NCBI GenBank assembly: GCA_029961075.1
Contig: JASBVL010000018.1
Location: 1-45,158 of the forward strand
DNA: 45,158 nt
Direction of reading: 5' to 3'
Source: Sphaerobacter sp.
GTDB taxonomy: Bacteria; Chloroflexota; Chloroflexia; Thermomicrobiales; Thermomicrobiaceae
Part shown: positions 8,256-16,769 of the stretch, piece by piece
Layout: each line of letters opens with the position of its first letter
Position numbering within the stretch: position 1 is the stretch's first letter
Notes under the pieces: model-generated
Database searches by the model: none
Told to the model about the DNA's origin: nothing
The model's input: only the letters and a program-made list of their open reading frames with translations
Position numbers and translations under genes: made by a program

Positions 8256-8900
8256 TCAGCGGTACAGCAGGCGGCGGAGGCGCGTTCCGAGGCGGCGTCG
8301 CGCGCCGCTGCGACTGGAGAGCGCCAGCAGCGCCAGGACGGGAATGACCACGTTCGGGGAGAGCGAGATCACGCGGCGCGGGTGGAGCAGCGGGACGCCG
8401 CCGGTGTAGAGGTCGCGCAGCAGGTGGGAGCCGAGGCCGAGCACGGCGGCCAGGCCGAGGTGTCGCTCCGGTGCCAGCCGCTCGGCCAGCGTGGCCAGGA
8501 GGAGCGGTGCCAGCAGCGAATGCGACGGCGGGCGCGCCGGCATGGTCATCCAGCGGGTGAGACGCAGGGAGCGCGCGGCGACGACGTGGTCGAGGTCGAT
8601 CAGGAGCGCGCTGGCGACCGCGACCCGCAGGAACGCGCCGGGGTCACGAACGTAGGGGCTGACCGGCGAGGCCACGGCGAGCGCGGTCCCCACATGGCAG
8701 GCACCGTCGAACAGGGCGCGCTGCGACGACCCCGGTCCGGCGTGCGCCCAGCGGCGGTGACATGCCGCGGTCAGTGCGGCGCCGAGCGCCGTGGCGACCA
8801 GCGAGAGCGGCACATCCCACCGGAGCGGCGGAGCCGCTCGCTCCGGCGGCGCTGGCTTGCTAGGATGCACCTCGCGCCATGGCGCGGTTCGGTTAGCCAT
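8256..8900 (-). CDS. Membrane-bound metal-dependent hydrolase, YdjM/DUF457-like
   Basis: This encodes 214 residues with several hydrophobic stretches. Histidine and aspartate clusters are typical of the YdjM (LexA-regulated membrane-bound hydrolase) family: DGACHVGTALAVASP, LLIDLDHVVAAR, MPARPPSHSLLAPLLLATL and GLGSHLLRDLYTGGVPLLHP. Such proteins are predicted zinc-dependent hydrolases in the cytoplasmic membrane, and their substrate is not known. The ATG at 8900 gives MANRTAPW. The gene is divergent from queC with only about 60 bases between them, which therefore hold both promoters. Confidence 0.82.
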   Translation of the reverse strand: MANRTAPWREVHPSKPAPPERAAPPLRWDVPLSLVATALGAALTAACHRRWAHAGPGSSQRALFDGACHVGTALAVASPVSPYVRDPGAFLRVAVASALLIDLDHVVAARSLRLTRWMTMPARPPSHSLLAPLLLATLAERLAPERHLGLAAVLGLGSHLLRDLYTGGVPLLHPRRVISLSPNVVIPVLALLALSSRSGARRRLGTRLRRLLYR

Positions 8901-8959
8901 GTCGGTTCTGCCTCGGCACGATCATCGGTGATCCCCAAGAGATCGGAGTACACCGCAAG

Positions 8960-9652
8960 ATGCACGCGCAGACGCATGAGCGGCCGGGAGCGGTGGTGCT
9001 GCTCTCCGGCGGGCTGGACAGTACGACCGTGGCCTACCTGGCGCGGGCGAGCGGCTACGCGATCTACGCCCTCTCCTTCGACTACGGGCAGCGGCACCGG
9101 CGGGAACTCGAGGCCGCGGCGGCCGTGGCCCGGGCGGTCGATGCCGTCGAGCACCGCGTGGTGCGCATCGACTTGGGCGCCATCGGCGGCTCGTCCCTGA
9201 CCGGCGACGGCCACATCCCGACGACGCCGGAGCCCGGCGGCATCCCGAGCACCTGGGTGCCCGCGCGCAACCACATCTTCCTGGCCGTGGCGTCGGGCTA
9301 CGCCGAGGTGGTGGGGGCGCAGGCGGTGTACATCGGCGTCAGCCAGGTCGACTACTCCGGCTACCCCGACTGCCGGGGCGAGTTCCTGGCGGCCTATCAG
9401 CGGGCCGCGGACCTGGCGAGTAAGCAGTTCGTCGAGACGGGGCGCTCGATCCCGGTCGTGGCGCCCTTGCTCTATCTGTCGAAGGCCGGGGCGATCCAGC
9501 TCGGGCTGGCGCTCGGCGTGGACTACGGCCTGACCTGGTCGTGCTACCGGGGCGAGGCGGTGCCGTGTGGCGTCTGCGACTCCTGCCGCCTGCGGGCGGC
9601 GGCCTTCGCGGCCGTCGGGGTGCCCGACCCGCTGCTCGACCCCCGGCGGTAG
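8960..9652 (+). CDS. queC: 7-cyano-7-deazaguanine synthase (QueC)
   Basis: This encodes 230 residues. The enzyme converts 7-carboxy-7-deazaguanine to preQ0 with ATP and ammonia, on the queuosine pathway. The PP-loop SGGLDSTT lies at 16-23, FDYGQRHRREL follows, and a conserved VPARNHIFLAVASGYAE and VSQVDYSGYPDCR are present. The C-terminal zinc site appears as C-x(8)-CGVCDSCRLRAAAF. No other queuosine gene is in the window, and I see no preQ1 riboswitch in the 60-base leader. GGAG occurs about 12 bases before the ATG. Confidence 0.96.
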   Translation: MHAQTHERPGAVVLLSGGLDSTTVAYLARASGYAIYALSFDYGQRHRRELEAAAAVARAVDAVEHRVVRIDLGAIGGSSLTGDGHIPTTPEPGGIPSTWVPARNHIFLAVASGYAEVVGAQAVYIGVSQVDYSGYPDCRGEFLAAYQRAADLASKQFVETGRSIPVVAPLLYLSKAGAIQLGLALGVDYGLTWSCYRGEAVPCGVCDSCRLRAAAFAAVGVPDPLLDPRR

Positions 9653-9750
9653 CGGGCGTTGGGCTGCCGGGCGCCGGCGGGCATGGTACAACCTAACCCG
9701 GTCCGGCAGGGCTGAGGCGCTGGGATACCAGGGAGACGGGCGGAGGCGGC

Positions 9751-10857
9751 ATGGCGCTGCAACTGGTGATCATCGGGCTGCCACAGAGTGGCAAGACCAC
9801 GGTCTTCAACGCGCTCACCCGGTCGGTGGCGCCGACCTGCGGCTTCTCCACCGGCGAGGAGGAGCCAAACCTGGCGACGGTCAAGGTGCCCGATGAGCGG
9901 CTGGACGTGCTGACGCGCACGTTCAACCCCCGTCGCACCGTGCCGGCCGACGTGCAGTACTACGACATCGCCGGGGTGGCCAAGGGCATCCATGAGCAGG
10001 GCATGAGCGGCCGCCTGCTGGGCTATCTCAGCCAGGCCGCGGCGCTGGTCCACGTCGTCCGGGCATTCGACGACCCATCCGTGCCCCATCCGGAGGGCTC
10101 GGTGGACCCGCTGCGCGACATCGAGACGCTCAACCTGGAGCTGGCCTTCTCCGACATGGCGCTGATCGAGAAGCGCCTGACGCGCCTGGACGCCACGATC
10201 CCGAAGCTGCGCGGCACGGAGCGCGAGACGCACGAGCGGGAGGCCGCGGCGCTGCGGCGGTTGCAGGCGGCGATGGAGGAGGGCACGCCGATCCGCGAGG
10301 TGGAGCTGGATCCGGAGGAGGAGCGGCTGCTGCGCGGCTTCGGGTTCCTCACGGCCAAGCCGCTCCTGATCCTCCTCAACGTGGGGGAGGAGCAGCTCGG
10401 CGCGCCGGCCGAGCAGTTGGTGGCGGAGGCCGAGGCGCGCTTCGGCCGGCCGGGGGTCGCGGTCGACGCGCTGGCGGGCAAGATCGAGGCGGAGATCGCG
10501 CAGCTCGACGACGAAGACGCCGCGCTCTTCATGGCCGATCTTGGCATTGCCGAGTCGAGCCGGGACCGCGTCATCCGGCGCTCCTACGAGCTGCTGGGGC
10601 TGATCTCCTTCTTCACAGTCGGGCCGGACGAGGTGCGGGCCTGGACCATCCGCCGCGGCACACTGGCGGTCGAGGCGGCCGGCGAGATCCACTCCGACAT
10701 CCAGCGCGGCTTCATCCGGGCGGAAGTGGTGTCCTACGAGGATCTGGTTGCCGCCGGGGGGTTGGCTGAGGCGCGCAAGGCAGGGAAGCTCCGCCTGGAG
10801 GGGAAGCAGTACATCGTTCAGGACGGCGACGTCGTCCATTTCCTGTTCAATGTCTGA
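9751..10857 (+). CDS. ychF: Redox-regulated ATPase YchF (Obg/OLA1 family)
   Basis: This encodes 368 residues of the YchF/OLA1 family, ribosome-associated P-loop NTPases that prefer ATP. The Walker A is GLPQSGKTTVFNALT, the switch region VQYYDIAGVAKGIHEQG, and the G4-equivalent is LNVGEEQL (N-x-x-E rather than NKxD, as in ATP-specific members). A coiled-coil insertion spans roughly residues 130-190, and the C-terminal TGS-like domain has SFFTVGPDEVRAWTIRRGT, GEIHSDIQRGFIRAEVV and DGDVVHFLFNV. Length matches the family. A GGGCGGAGGCGGC tract precedes the ATG. The gene is monocistronic as far as I can see. Confidence 0.95.
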   Translation: MALQLVIIGLPQSGKTTVFNALTRSVAPTCGFSTGEEEPNLATVKVPDERLDVLTRTFNPRRTVPADVQYYDIAGVAKGIHEQGMSGRLLGYLSQAAALVHVVRAFDDPSVPHPEGSVDPLRDIETLNLELAFSDMALIEKRLTRLDATIPKLRGTERETHEREAAALRRLQAAMEEGTPIREVELDPEEERLLRGFGFLTAKPLLILLNVGEEQLGAPAEQLVAEAEARFGRPGVAVDALAGKIEAEIAQLDDEDAALFMADLGIAESSRDRVIRRSYELLGLISFFTVGPDEVRAWTIRRGTLAVEAAGEIHSDIQRGFIRAEVVSYEDLVAAGGLAEARKAGKLRLEGKQYIVQDGDVVHFLFNV

Positions 10858-11021
10858 CGTCGGGGTGCGGCGTGGCGTGCGGCTGGCGGTGGCCCCGCCG
10901 AACGGTCTGCCCCAGGCCGACGCCAGCCGGGCACGTGCTTGTCATCCTGCGCGGCAGGCCGACAGGCGGGCGGCGCCGTTCGAGTCGAAGGATCTCGACG
11001 CTGCCCCCAGGCCCCGGCACC

Positions 11022-11048
11022 GGTAGGGGCGGGGCTTGTCCCCGCCCG
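11022..11048 (+). repeat. REP arm, identical to the 6908-6934 copy
   Basis: Twenty-seven bases beginning GGTAGGGGCGGGGCTTGTCC match the left arm of the REPIN next to the RAYT gene exactly, although the site is 4 kb away. Possible decayed partners in inverted orientation end at about 11176 and 11268. Confidence 0.85.
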
Positions 11049-11321
11049 CCGCGGAGGTGGGCGGCTCCGTGCGGCATACGCCCCGTCCGTACGAGGCACC
11101 GCTCCGTGCGCCCCCGTCGGGGCGGCCTGACGGCCGACCGCGGGCGGCTCGGGACGGCACAAGGACCTCCCCTACCAAACGCGGCCGTCGCGCGCCACCG
11201 GACGAGGGGCGGGCCAACGCCCGCACTCGACCCGGGCGGCTCGGTTCGGCACAGGGCCCGCCCCTACCAGGGGCACCGGGCCGTCCCCGATGACCCCGAT
11301 GCACGACCGATGATCTCTGCG

Positions 11322-11348
11322 TTGCTGCGCATCCCGGTCTGCTAGAAT
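11322..11348 (+). promoter_or_regulatory. Candidate promoter for the YfhO gene
   Basis: TTGCTG at 11322-11327 and TAGAAT at 11343-11348 resemble sigma-70 boxes. The 15-base spacer is short. Transcription would start about 25 bases before the GTG at 11379, leaving a very short leader. Confidence 0.35.
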
Positions 11349-11378
11349 GGCGATCACGTTCGTCCGTGGAGCGCGCGT

Positions 11379-13901
11379 GTGTCGATAGTCGATCTCGCCC
11401 CGCGAGACGCTGGGCTCATCCCGGTCTGGTTCCTCCCGGCGGGCGCCGCGCTGTGGGCGGGGCTCCTCTGGCTGGCGCGTGGGCGGCTCGCCGCGCGGTG
11501 GCCGGGCCTGGCGGCCGAGGTGGTGGCCGCCGGGGCGCTGGGGCTGGCGCATCTCCTCTTCTTCTGGCGTCCCTTGTTGACGCCCGCGCAGGTGCCGCGG
11601 GGCGGCGGTGACCTGGCGTCCTTCTTCTTCCCGCTGCACGCCTTCGCCGCGGACCAGGTGCGGCACGGGGTCCTGCCGCTCTGGAACCCGCATCTGCATG
11701 GGGGGATGCCCCACCTGGCGAACTTCCAGGCAGCGACCCTCTACCCGCCAAACCTGCTCGCCTACCTCGTCGCGCGCCCCTTCAGCTACGGGGCGTTGGA
11801 GTTGCTGGCCCTCGCGCACTACCTCGTCGCCAGCATCGGCGCCTACGCGCTGGCGCGGTCGCTCGGGCTGCGCCCGCTGGCGGCCGTGGTGCCCGGCATC
11901 GTCTTCCCCTACAGCGGCTTCCTGGTGGCGCACCTGGGGCACTACTCGATGCTTGCGGCGGCGGCGTGGGTGCCGCTCCTGCTGCTGACCCTGCGGCTGA
12001 CGGCGCTGCGCGCCTCCTGGCCCTGGGCCGCGGCCGCGGCGGTCGTGGTCTTCCTCATGACCAGCGCCGGCCACCAGCAGACCCTGCTCTACGCCCTCAC
12101 CGCGGCCGGTGCGTGGTGGCTCTTCTGGGCGGCGGTGCGTCACGGGCTGCTGCCGGGGATGGTGGCGCCCGTGGCCGGGGGCGCAGGGGGCCCAGCGGCA
12201 CCCGAGACCGTCGTCGAGACCGCTCCCGCGGCGAGCGGGCGCCTGCGACGTCGGCCGTCGCTGTGGCCGCTCATCTCCGACGCCGTCCGGGCGGCGCTCG
12301 CGATGGGTACGGGCCTGGCGCTGGCCGCGCCGATGGTCCTGCCCTCGCTCGAGCTGGCACGGCGCTCGGTGCGCACGGGGCTGAGCTACGAGCAGGCGAG
12401 CGAGCTCAGCGTCCAGCCGGTGGCGCTCCTGCACCTGCTGGTGCCCAAGGCGTTCGGCAGCAACCCGACCGACTACTGGGGGCCGTTCTCAAACGGCGAG
12501 ATCTGGGCCTACGTCGGGATCACCACCCTGGTACTGGCCGGACTCGCCCTGGCGGCGCGGCCGGAGCCGGTCCGCCTGCTGCTGGGCGGGGCCGTCGTGG
12601 TTGCGCTGCTGTATGCGCTCGGCCCGGCGACGCCACTGCATGGGTGGGGCTATCGCTTCGCGCCGTTCTACGACCTGCTGCGCGCGCCGGCCCGCGCGCT
12701 GCTCTACGTCGACCTCGGGCTGGCGCTGCTCGCCGGCTTCGGGCTGCACGAGCTCGCCGGGCGGGCCGGCGGCCTCGCGCAGGCCGCGGCGGGCGCTATC
12801 CGCGCCGCGCTCCGGGTCGTCCTGGCCGGGCTGGCGGCGCTGGCGCTCGTCGTCATCCCCCTCTTCTACGCGATCATCCTCAGCGGCAATGATCTCCCGA
12901 ACCGGCCGGTGATCGCCGTCGACGGGCTGAACCTGCTCCTGCTCTACCTGGCCCTGACCGGCGCCCTCCTCTGGGCCGTGCTGCGCGGTCGTGTGGGTGG
13001 GGTCGCGGCCGGGGCGCTGGCCATCGCGCTGATCGTCGTCGACCTCTTCGGCGCGACGGCGAGCTTCAACCCGTCGCCCGACGACCTGATCGCCGGGTTC
13101 CGGAATGACGACGCCGTGGCCTACCTGCGCACCCAGGCGGGCGACGCGGGCCCCGTCAAGATCGAGTCGGCGACGCTCCGGTGGCAGCCGAACCTCGCCG
13201 CCCTGGTCGGGCTCTCCGACATCGGCGGCCTGTTCGACCCGATGCAGCCGCGCGACTACGACGCCGCCCGGCGCGCGGCGGTCGCCAACCGCGGGCTGCC
13301 CCTCTACCAGCTCCTCGGCGCGCGGTTCCTGATTACCGACGCGGAGGCGGAGCCCCCCGGCCCGGCGTTCCGGCGGGTGCATCAGACCGCGGACGGCCTC
13401 GCCATCTGGGAGCACGCGGCCGCCCTGCCGCGCGCCTGGCTGGCGTATTCGGCGCAGCCGGTCGACCGCGACGCGGCGCTGGCCGCCATCCGGCGGCCCG
13501 ACTTCGCGCCGCGCACGACGCTCTACCTGACCGGTGACCTTCCCCCGGCCGAACCGGGTGGCGCGGGCACGGCGACCGTCACCGATGTCGCGGCGAACAG
13601 CGTGTCCGTGCGAGTGCGGACCGACCGACCGGCCTACCTCGTGCTGGCCGATCTGATGTATCCCGGCTGGGTTGCGACGATCGACGGCCAGCCCACGCCG
13701 ATCGCGACCGCCGACGGCCTGTTCCGGGCGGTGACGGTCCCGGCGGGCGAGCACGAGGTCGTCTTCCGCTTTCAGCCGCCGCTGGTGCGGGCCGGGACCG
13801 CGATCGCGCTAGTTGCCATCCTCGTCCTCGGCGGAATGATCGCGCTCGGCGTGCGCCAGCGGCGGGCGGCCCCTACCCCCAGCCCGGTGGCCCGCGGGTG
13901 A
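11379..13901 (+). CDS. YfhO family multi-spanning membrane protein (GT-C-like)
   Basis: This encodes 840 residues. The first two thirds contain about a dozen hydrophobic helices. The long loop after the second helix has GGGDLASFFFPLHAFAADQVR and LPLWNPHLHGGMPHLANFQ, the aspartate-containing loop typical of GT-C glycosyltransferases and YfhO proteins. The last 150 residues are extracytoplasmic and end in a beta-rich domain with ADLMYPGWVATIDGQPTPI and VPAGEHEVVFRFQPP, a recurrent YfhO ending. YfhO proteins are thought to transfer sugars from lipid carriers to lipoteichoic acid or other surface polymers, but the acceptor here is unknown. The start is GTG at 11379. It stands alone. Confidence 0.88.
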   Translation: MSIVDLAPRDAGLIPVWFLPAGAALWAGLLWLARGRLAARWPGLAAEVVAAGALGLAHLLFFWRPLLTPAQVPRGGGDLASFFFPLHAFAADQVRHGVLPLWNPHLHGGMPHLANFQAATLYPPNLLAYLVARPFSYGALELLALAHYLVASIGAYALARSLGLRPLAAVVPGIVFPYSGFLVAHLGHYSMLAAAAWVPLLLLTLRLTALRASWPWAAAAAVVVFLMTSAGHQQTLLYALTAAGAWWLFWAAVRHGLLPGMVAPVAGGAGGPAAPETVVETAPAASGRLRRRPSLWPLISDAVRAALAMGTGLALAAPMVLPSLELARRSVRTGLSYEQASELSVQPVALLHLLVPKAFGSNPTDYWGPFSNGEIWAYVGITTLVLAGLALAARPEPVRLLLGGAVVVALLYALGPATPLHGWGYRFAPFYDLLRAPARALLYVDLGLALLAGFGLHELAGRAGGLAQAAAGAIRAALRVVLAGLAALALVVIPLFYAIILSGNDLPNRPVIAVDGLNLLLLYLALTGALLWAVLRGRVGGVAAGALAIALIVVDLFGATASFNPSPDDLIAGFRNDDAVAYLRTQAGDAGPVKIESATLRWQPNLAALVGLSDIGGLFDPMQPRDYDAARRAAVANRGLPLYQLLGARFLITDAEAEPPGPAFRRVHQTADGLAIWEHAAALPRAWLAYSAQPVDRDAALAAIRRPDFAPRTTLYLTGDLPPAEPGGAGTATVTDVAANSVSVRVRTDRPAYLVLADLMYPGWVATIDGQPTPIATADGLFRAVTVPAGEHEVVFRFQPPLVRAGTAIALVAILVLGGMIALGVRQRRAAPTPSPVARG

Positions 13902-14075
13902 GCGGACGAGACACCCTGGTCGACGCCCGACGAGACGCGCCCGCATGGCGGTCGGGGCTCGACGTGTCAGGCAGTCCCGACGGTGCGCGGCACGTGCCGT
14001 GCCAGTCGGCGGGAGATGGCGCCGCCCGCGCCGTGGCTTGACACGATCCGTTGAATTGGGGTAGAGGGGGGACCG

Positions 14076-14867
14076 ATGGATCAGGACACGACCACGCGCG
14101 CGGTGCTGACGGCCGAGCAGCGGGAGACGCTGGAGGCGCTCGCGGGCGAGATCCGGGTGCGGCGCCCGGTGGTGGCGTTCACCGGTGCGGGCATCTCCAC
14201 CGAGTCGGGGATCCCGGATTATCGCGGCACGAACGGCCTCTGGACGCGTACCACGCCCCCGACGTTCCGCGATTTCCTGCGGGATCCGGAGGTCCGGGTT
14301 GCCCACTGGCGCCGGCGGCGGGAGCGCTACCCGGCCATGCTCCGGGTGGAGCCGAACGCGGGCCACCTGGCGCTCGTGCGGCTGCAGCGGGCCGGACTGC
14401 TCTCGACCATCATCACCCAGAACATCGACGGGTTGCACCAGCGGGCGGGGTCCGACCCGGAATCGGTGATCGAGTTGCACGGCTCGGTGCACCAGATCCG
14501 GTGTCTGGACTGTCGGCGCCTCTTCCCGGCCGCGGAGTTCCCGCTGCCGGAAGGCGATGCCGTCCCGGCCTGCCCCGTCTGCGGCGGGATCGTCAAGGAG
14601 GCGACCATCGCCTTCGGCGAGTCGCTGGTCCCTGACGACCTGCGCCGGGCGCTCGAGATCGCGCGGGGGAGCGAGTTGATGCTGGTGATCGGGTCGTCGC
14701 TCCGGGTGAACCCGGCGGCCAAGGTGCCGCTCGTCGCCGCGCAGCGGGGGGCGGCGCTGGCGATCATCAACCACGAGCCGACACCGCTCGACCCCCTGGC
14801 TACATTTCGGGTGCGGGCATCGGCCGGCGCGGCGCTCACCTACATCGCCGACCTGCTGATCGGTTGA
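14076..14867 (+). CDS. NAD-dependent protein deacylase, sirtuin (Sir2/CobB type)
   Basis: This encodes 263 residues. It removes acyl groups from lysines using NAD+. The Rossmann motif is FTGAGISTESGIPDYRG (35-51), followed by TQNIDGLH (114-121) and the catalytic His135 in ELHGSVH. A zinc ribbon has CLDC (Cys143 and Cys146) and CPVC (Cys166 and Cys169). The cofactor region continues as ATIAFGESL, VIGSSLRVNPAAKVP and INHEPTPLD. All catalytic residues are present and the length is standard. AGAGGGGGGACC lies directly before the ATG. No acetyl-CoA synthetase or obvious target gene is adjacent. Confidence 0.95.
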   Translation: MDQDTTTRAVLTAEQRETLEALAGEIRVRRPVVAFTGAGISTESGIPDYRGTNGLWTRTTPPTFRDFLRDPEVRVAHWRRRRERYPAMLRVEPNAGHLALVRLQRAGLLSTIITQNIDGLHQRAGSDPESVIELHGSVHQIRCLDCRRLFPAAEFPLPEGDAVPACPVCGGIVKEATIAFGESLVPDDLRRALEIARGSELMLVIGSSLRVNPAAKVPLVAAQRGAALAIINHEPTPLDPLATFRVRASAGAALTYIADLLIG

Positions 14868-15058
14868 GGCCCGGTACTTGCGAAATGCCGTCCCTCGTGG
14901 CACCGGCCGAGGGGCCGGCAGGGAATCGGGGATGGGCTGGTTCCACCCAGGCGTGCGCCAGGAGCGGGCGCACGCGGGGCATGCCGCGACGGTCCGCCGA
15001 GATCGCCGCTGGTGGTCTGTCCCGCGCCGGATCAATCGGACCGTGTTGGAGTCGAGCC

Positions 15059-15424
15059 ATGTCACGCCATGAGCAGCAGTCGACACCAGCGATGAGGCAC
15101 GACGACAGGGACCTGGTGCTGGCCGAAGAGACGATGGCCGGTGCTGCCAGAGTGTCGTCGGAGGCGTCGACCGAGGGGGAGGACCCGTTCGGGGGTACGG
15201 TGCACGCAGAGACGAGCACGCTGGAGCGCATCAATGCGCTCAATGAGGAGCGCCGCCGCCTGCTGAACCGCTCCGCCTACGGGCTCGACGCGGTGCGGCG
15301 AGCCGAGCGGCTCCGCCAGATTAAGGAGGAGCTGGAGGAGCTCTGGCTGCAGCGGCGGCTGGAGCTGAGCCGCCGGCCTGCCGAGCGGCCCGACTGGCTG
15401 TACGTCGAGGACGCTGCCAACTGA
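15059..15424 (+). CDS. Small acidic coiled-coil protein, DUF2630-like
   Basis: This encodes about 121 residues. The first 50 are polar and acidic. From about residue 55 there is a strong heptad pattern (ERINALNEERRRLLNRSAYG, then ERLRQIKEELEELWLQRRLE) ending WLYVEDAAN. The arrangement resembles the small DUF2630 proteins, which have a short helical hairpin of unknown function, but this is a similarity in style only. I chose the ATG at 15059 because TTGGAG sits seven bases upstream. A second ATG at about 15092 is possible. It faces rpsD across a strong hairpin at 15434-15469 that probably stops both transcripts. Confidence 0.7.
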   Translation: MSRHEQQSTPAMRHDDRDLVLAEETMAGAARVSSEASTEGEDPFGGTVHAETSTLERINALNEERRRLLNRSAYGLDAVRRAERLRQIKEELEELWLQRRLELSRRPAERPDWLYVEDAAN

Positions 15425-15433
15425 GCGGCGACG

Positions 15434-15469
15434 GCGAGCGGGCCGGTGCCATCGCACTGGCCCGCTCGC
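15434..15469. terminator. Bidirectional terminator hairpin between the coiled-coil gene and rpsD
   Basis: GCGAGCGGGCC at 15434-15444 pairs exactly with GGCCCGCTCGC at 15459-15469. The stem continues with one G-T pair and GTGC/GCAC, leaving a four-base loop, for about 16 base pairs in all. It starts ten bases after one stop codon and ends eight bases before the other, on opposite strands. There is no clear U-tract on either side. Confidence 0.7.
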
Positions 15470-15476
15470 GCCGCGG

Positions 15477-16088
15477 CTACCGCGCGTAGAACGCGACGAT
15501 CAAGTCGAGATCGACGGGGATGTCGAGCTCCTCGGGATTGGGCTCGGAGACGACCCGCCCCCTCGGCTCCGTGCCCTCGCGGGCGAGCCAGGACGGGATC
15601 TGACGCCCGGCGTCCTGCAGCGCCTCCTGGACAGCCGGCATGGCTGCCGCCTTCTCCGTGAGGGCGATGGTGTCGCCTGGCGAGACCCGGTAGGAGGGGA
15701 TGTTGACCCGGCGCCCGTTGACCAGCACGTGCCCGTGATTGACGAGCTGGCGCGCCATCGGCCGGGTTGGGCAGAAGCCCAGCCGGTAGACGACGTTGTC
15801 CAGGCGAGACTCGAGCAGCTTCACGAAGGCGGTCCCGGTTGGCTCGTTCGACCGACGGGCGTCGTCGAAGGTGCGCCGGAACTGCTTCTCGAGCATGCCG
15901 AAGTGTCGCTTGAGCTTCTGCTTCTCGCGCAGTTGGCGGCCGTACTCGGTCATCCGGCGCGGGCGGGCGTGGGCGTGCGCGCCGGGCGGGGTCTTGAGTC
16001 GCCGCTCCAGCGAGCGCGACCGGGTTCCGGTCAGATTCACGCCTTCCCGTCGGGAGCGCTTATGCTTGGGTCCAGTGTAGCGAGCCAT
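15477..16088 (-). CDS. rpsD: 30S ribosomal protein S4
   Basis: This encodes 203 residues. S4 is a primary 16S rRNA binding protein and in many bacteria a translational repressor. MARYTGPKHKRSRREGVNLT, then EYGRQLREKQKLKRHFGMLE and the S4 RNA-binding domain RLDNVVYRLGFCPTRPMARQ and HGHVLVNGRRVNIPSYRVSPG are typical. The N-terminal zinc-type cysteines of some S4 proteins are absent, so this is the C-minus form. Two consecutive ATGs lie at 16091 and 16088. The second gives the standard MARY start behind GGGAGG. The gene stands alone and not beside rpsM, rpsK and rpoA as in many bacteria. Confidence 0.97.
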   Translation of the reverse strand: MARYTGPKHKRSRREGVNLTGTRSRSLERRLKTPPGAHAHARPRRMTEYGRQLREKQKLKRHFGMLEKQFRRTFDDARRSNEPTGTAFVKLLESRLDNVVYRLGFCPTRPMARQLVNHGHVLVNGRRVNIPSYRVSPGDTIALTEKAAAMPAVQEALQDAGRQIPSWLAREGTEPRGRVVSEPNPEELDIPVDLDLIVAFYAR

Positions 16089-16163
16089 CATCCTCCCTGT
16101 GGCATGGGCGCCCGTGGGCACCCTGTCGATTCGGTCGTGCCTCAACGTGCGAGGCTAACACTG

Positions 16164-16169
16164 TAGAAT
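16164..16169 (+). promoter_or_regulatory. Possible -10 element upstream of the GNAT gene
   Basis: TAGAAT at 16164-16169, preceded by CTG, is the most AT-rich point between rpsD and the plus-strand GNAT gene that starts at 16219. I do not see a good -35 box. The same short AT-rich stretch could serve rpsD in the other direction. Confidence 0.3.
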
Positions 16170-16218
16170 ACCAAAGTCTGACCTGCGCGTCTGGTAGCGT
16201 GCACGCAGGGGGGCGCCA

Positions 16219-16731
16219 GTGGGGCCGATCATCGTGCGGGGGGCCGAGCCCGACGACATCCCGGCCATCACCGAGATCATGAACTGCCCTGGCGTGGTCC
16301 ATGGGACGCTGCAGCTCCCGTTCCGCGCGGTGGAGGAACGGCGGCGGGGGGACGAGTACGATCCCGATGTCCACCGACTCGTGGCGGAGGTCGATGGGCT
16401 GGTGGTGGGGATCCTGACCCTCCACCTCCAGCGGCCGGCGCGGCGGCGGCACGTCGGCTCGATCGGGATGGCGGTCCACGACGCCTTCCAGGGGCGCGGC
16501 GTCGGGCGTGCCCTGATGGCGGCCACGATCGATCTGGCCGACAACTGGCTGGGCCTGCACCGCATCGAGTTGACCGTCTACGCCGACAACGCGCCAGCGA
16601 TCCACCTGTATGAGCGGTTCGGGTTCGTGGTCGAGGGACGGCTCCGCGACTACGCCTTCCGCGCCGGCCGCTATGTGGACGCACTGGCGATGGCGCGGCT
16701 GCGCCCGGCGGCGACGAACGGGGCGGGGTGA
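16219..16731 (+). CDS. GNAT family N-acetyltransferase
   Basis: This encodes 170 residues. It is a compact GNAT enzyme resembling RimI/RimJ or spermidine acetyltransferases. IIVRGAEPDDIPAITEIMN opens the fold. GSIGMAVHDAFQGRGVGRAL is motif A with the acetyl-CoA pyrophosphate loop (Q-G-R-G-V-G). IELTVYADNAPAIHLYERFG is motif B with the usual tyrosine, then VVEGRLRDYAFRAGRYVDAL. The substrate is an amine or a protein N-terminus and cannot be told. The start is GTG at 16219. Its stop overlaps a GTG that would begin the HAD frame, so the two are probably one transcript. Confidence 0.92.
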   Translation: MGPIIVRGAEPDDIPAITEIMNCPGVVHGTLQLPFRAVEERRRGDEYDPDVHRLVAEVDGLVVGILTLHLQRPARRRHVGSIGMAVHDAFQGRGVGRALMAATIDLADNWLGLHRIELTVYADNAPAIHLYERFGFVVEGRLRDYAFRAGRYVDALAMARLRPAATNGAG

Positions 16732-16769
16732 CCGCCGCGATGGACCGTCCCACGGCAAGGAGTCGGGCG

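Larger units (their letters stand above)
10858..11378. other. Intergenic region with REP remnants
   Basis: This 521-base gap has no credible gene. It holds a full REP arm at 11022-11048 identical to the arm at 6908-6934, decayed arms ending CCTACC near 11176 and 11268, and an older repeat-like stretch around 10936-11000 containing GAGTCGAAGGATCTCGACG. A candidate promoter for the next gene lies at its right end. Confidence 0.65.

Noticed and set aside
8901..8959. preQ1 riboswitch upstream of queC
   Set aside because: The 59-base leader shows no preQ1-type stem-loop and A-rich tail and is shared with a divergent gene.
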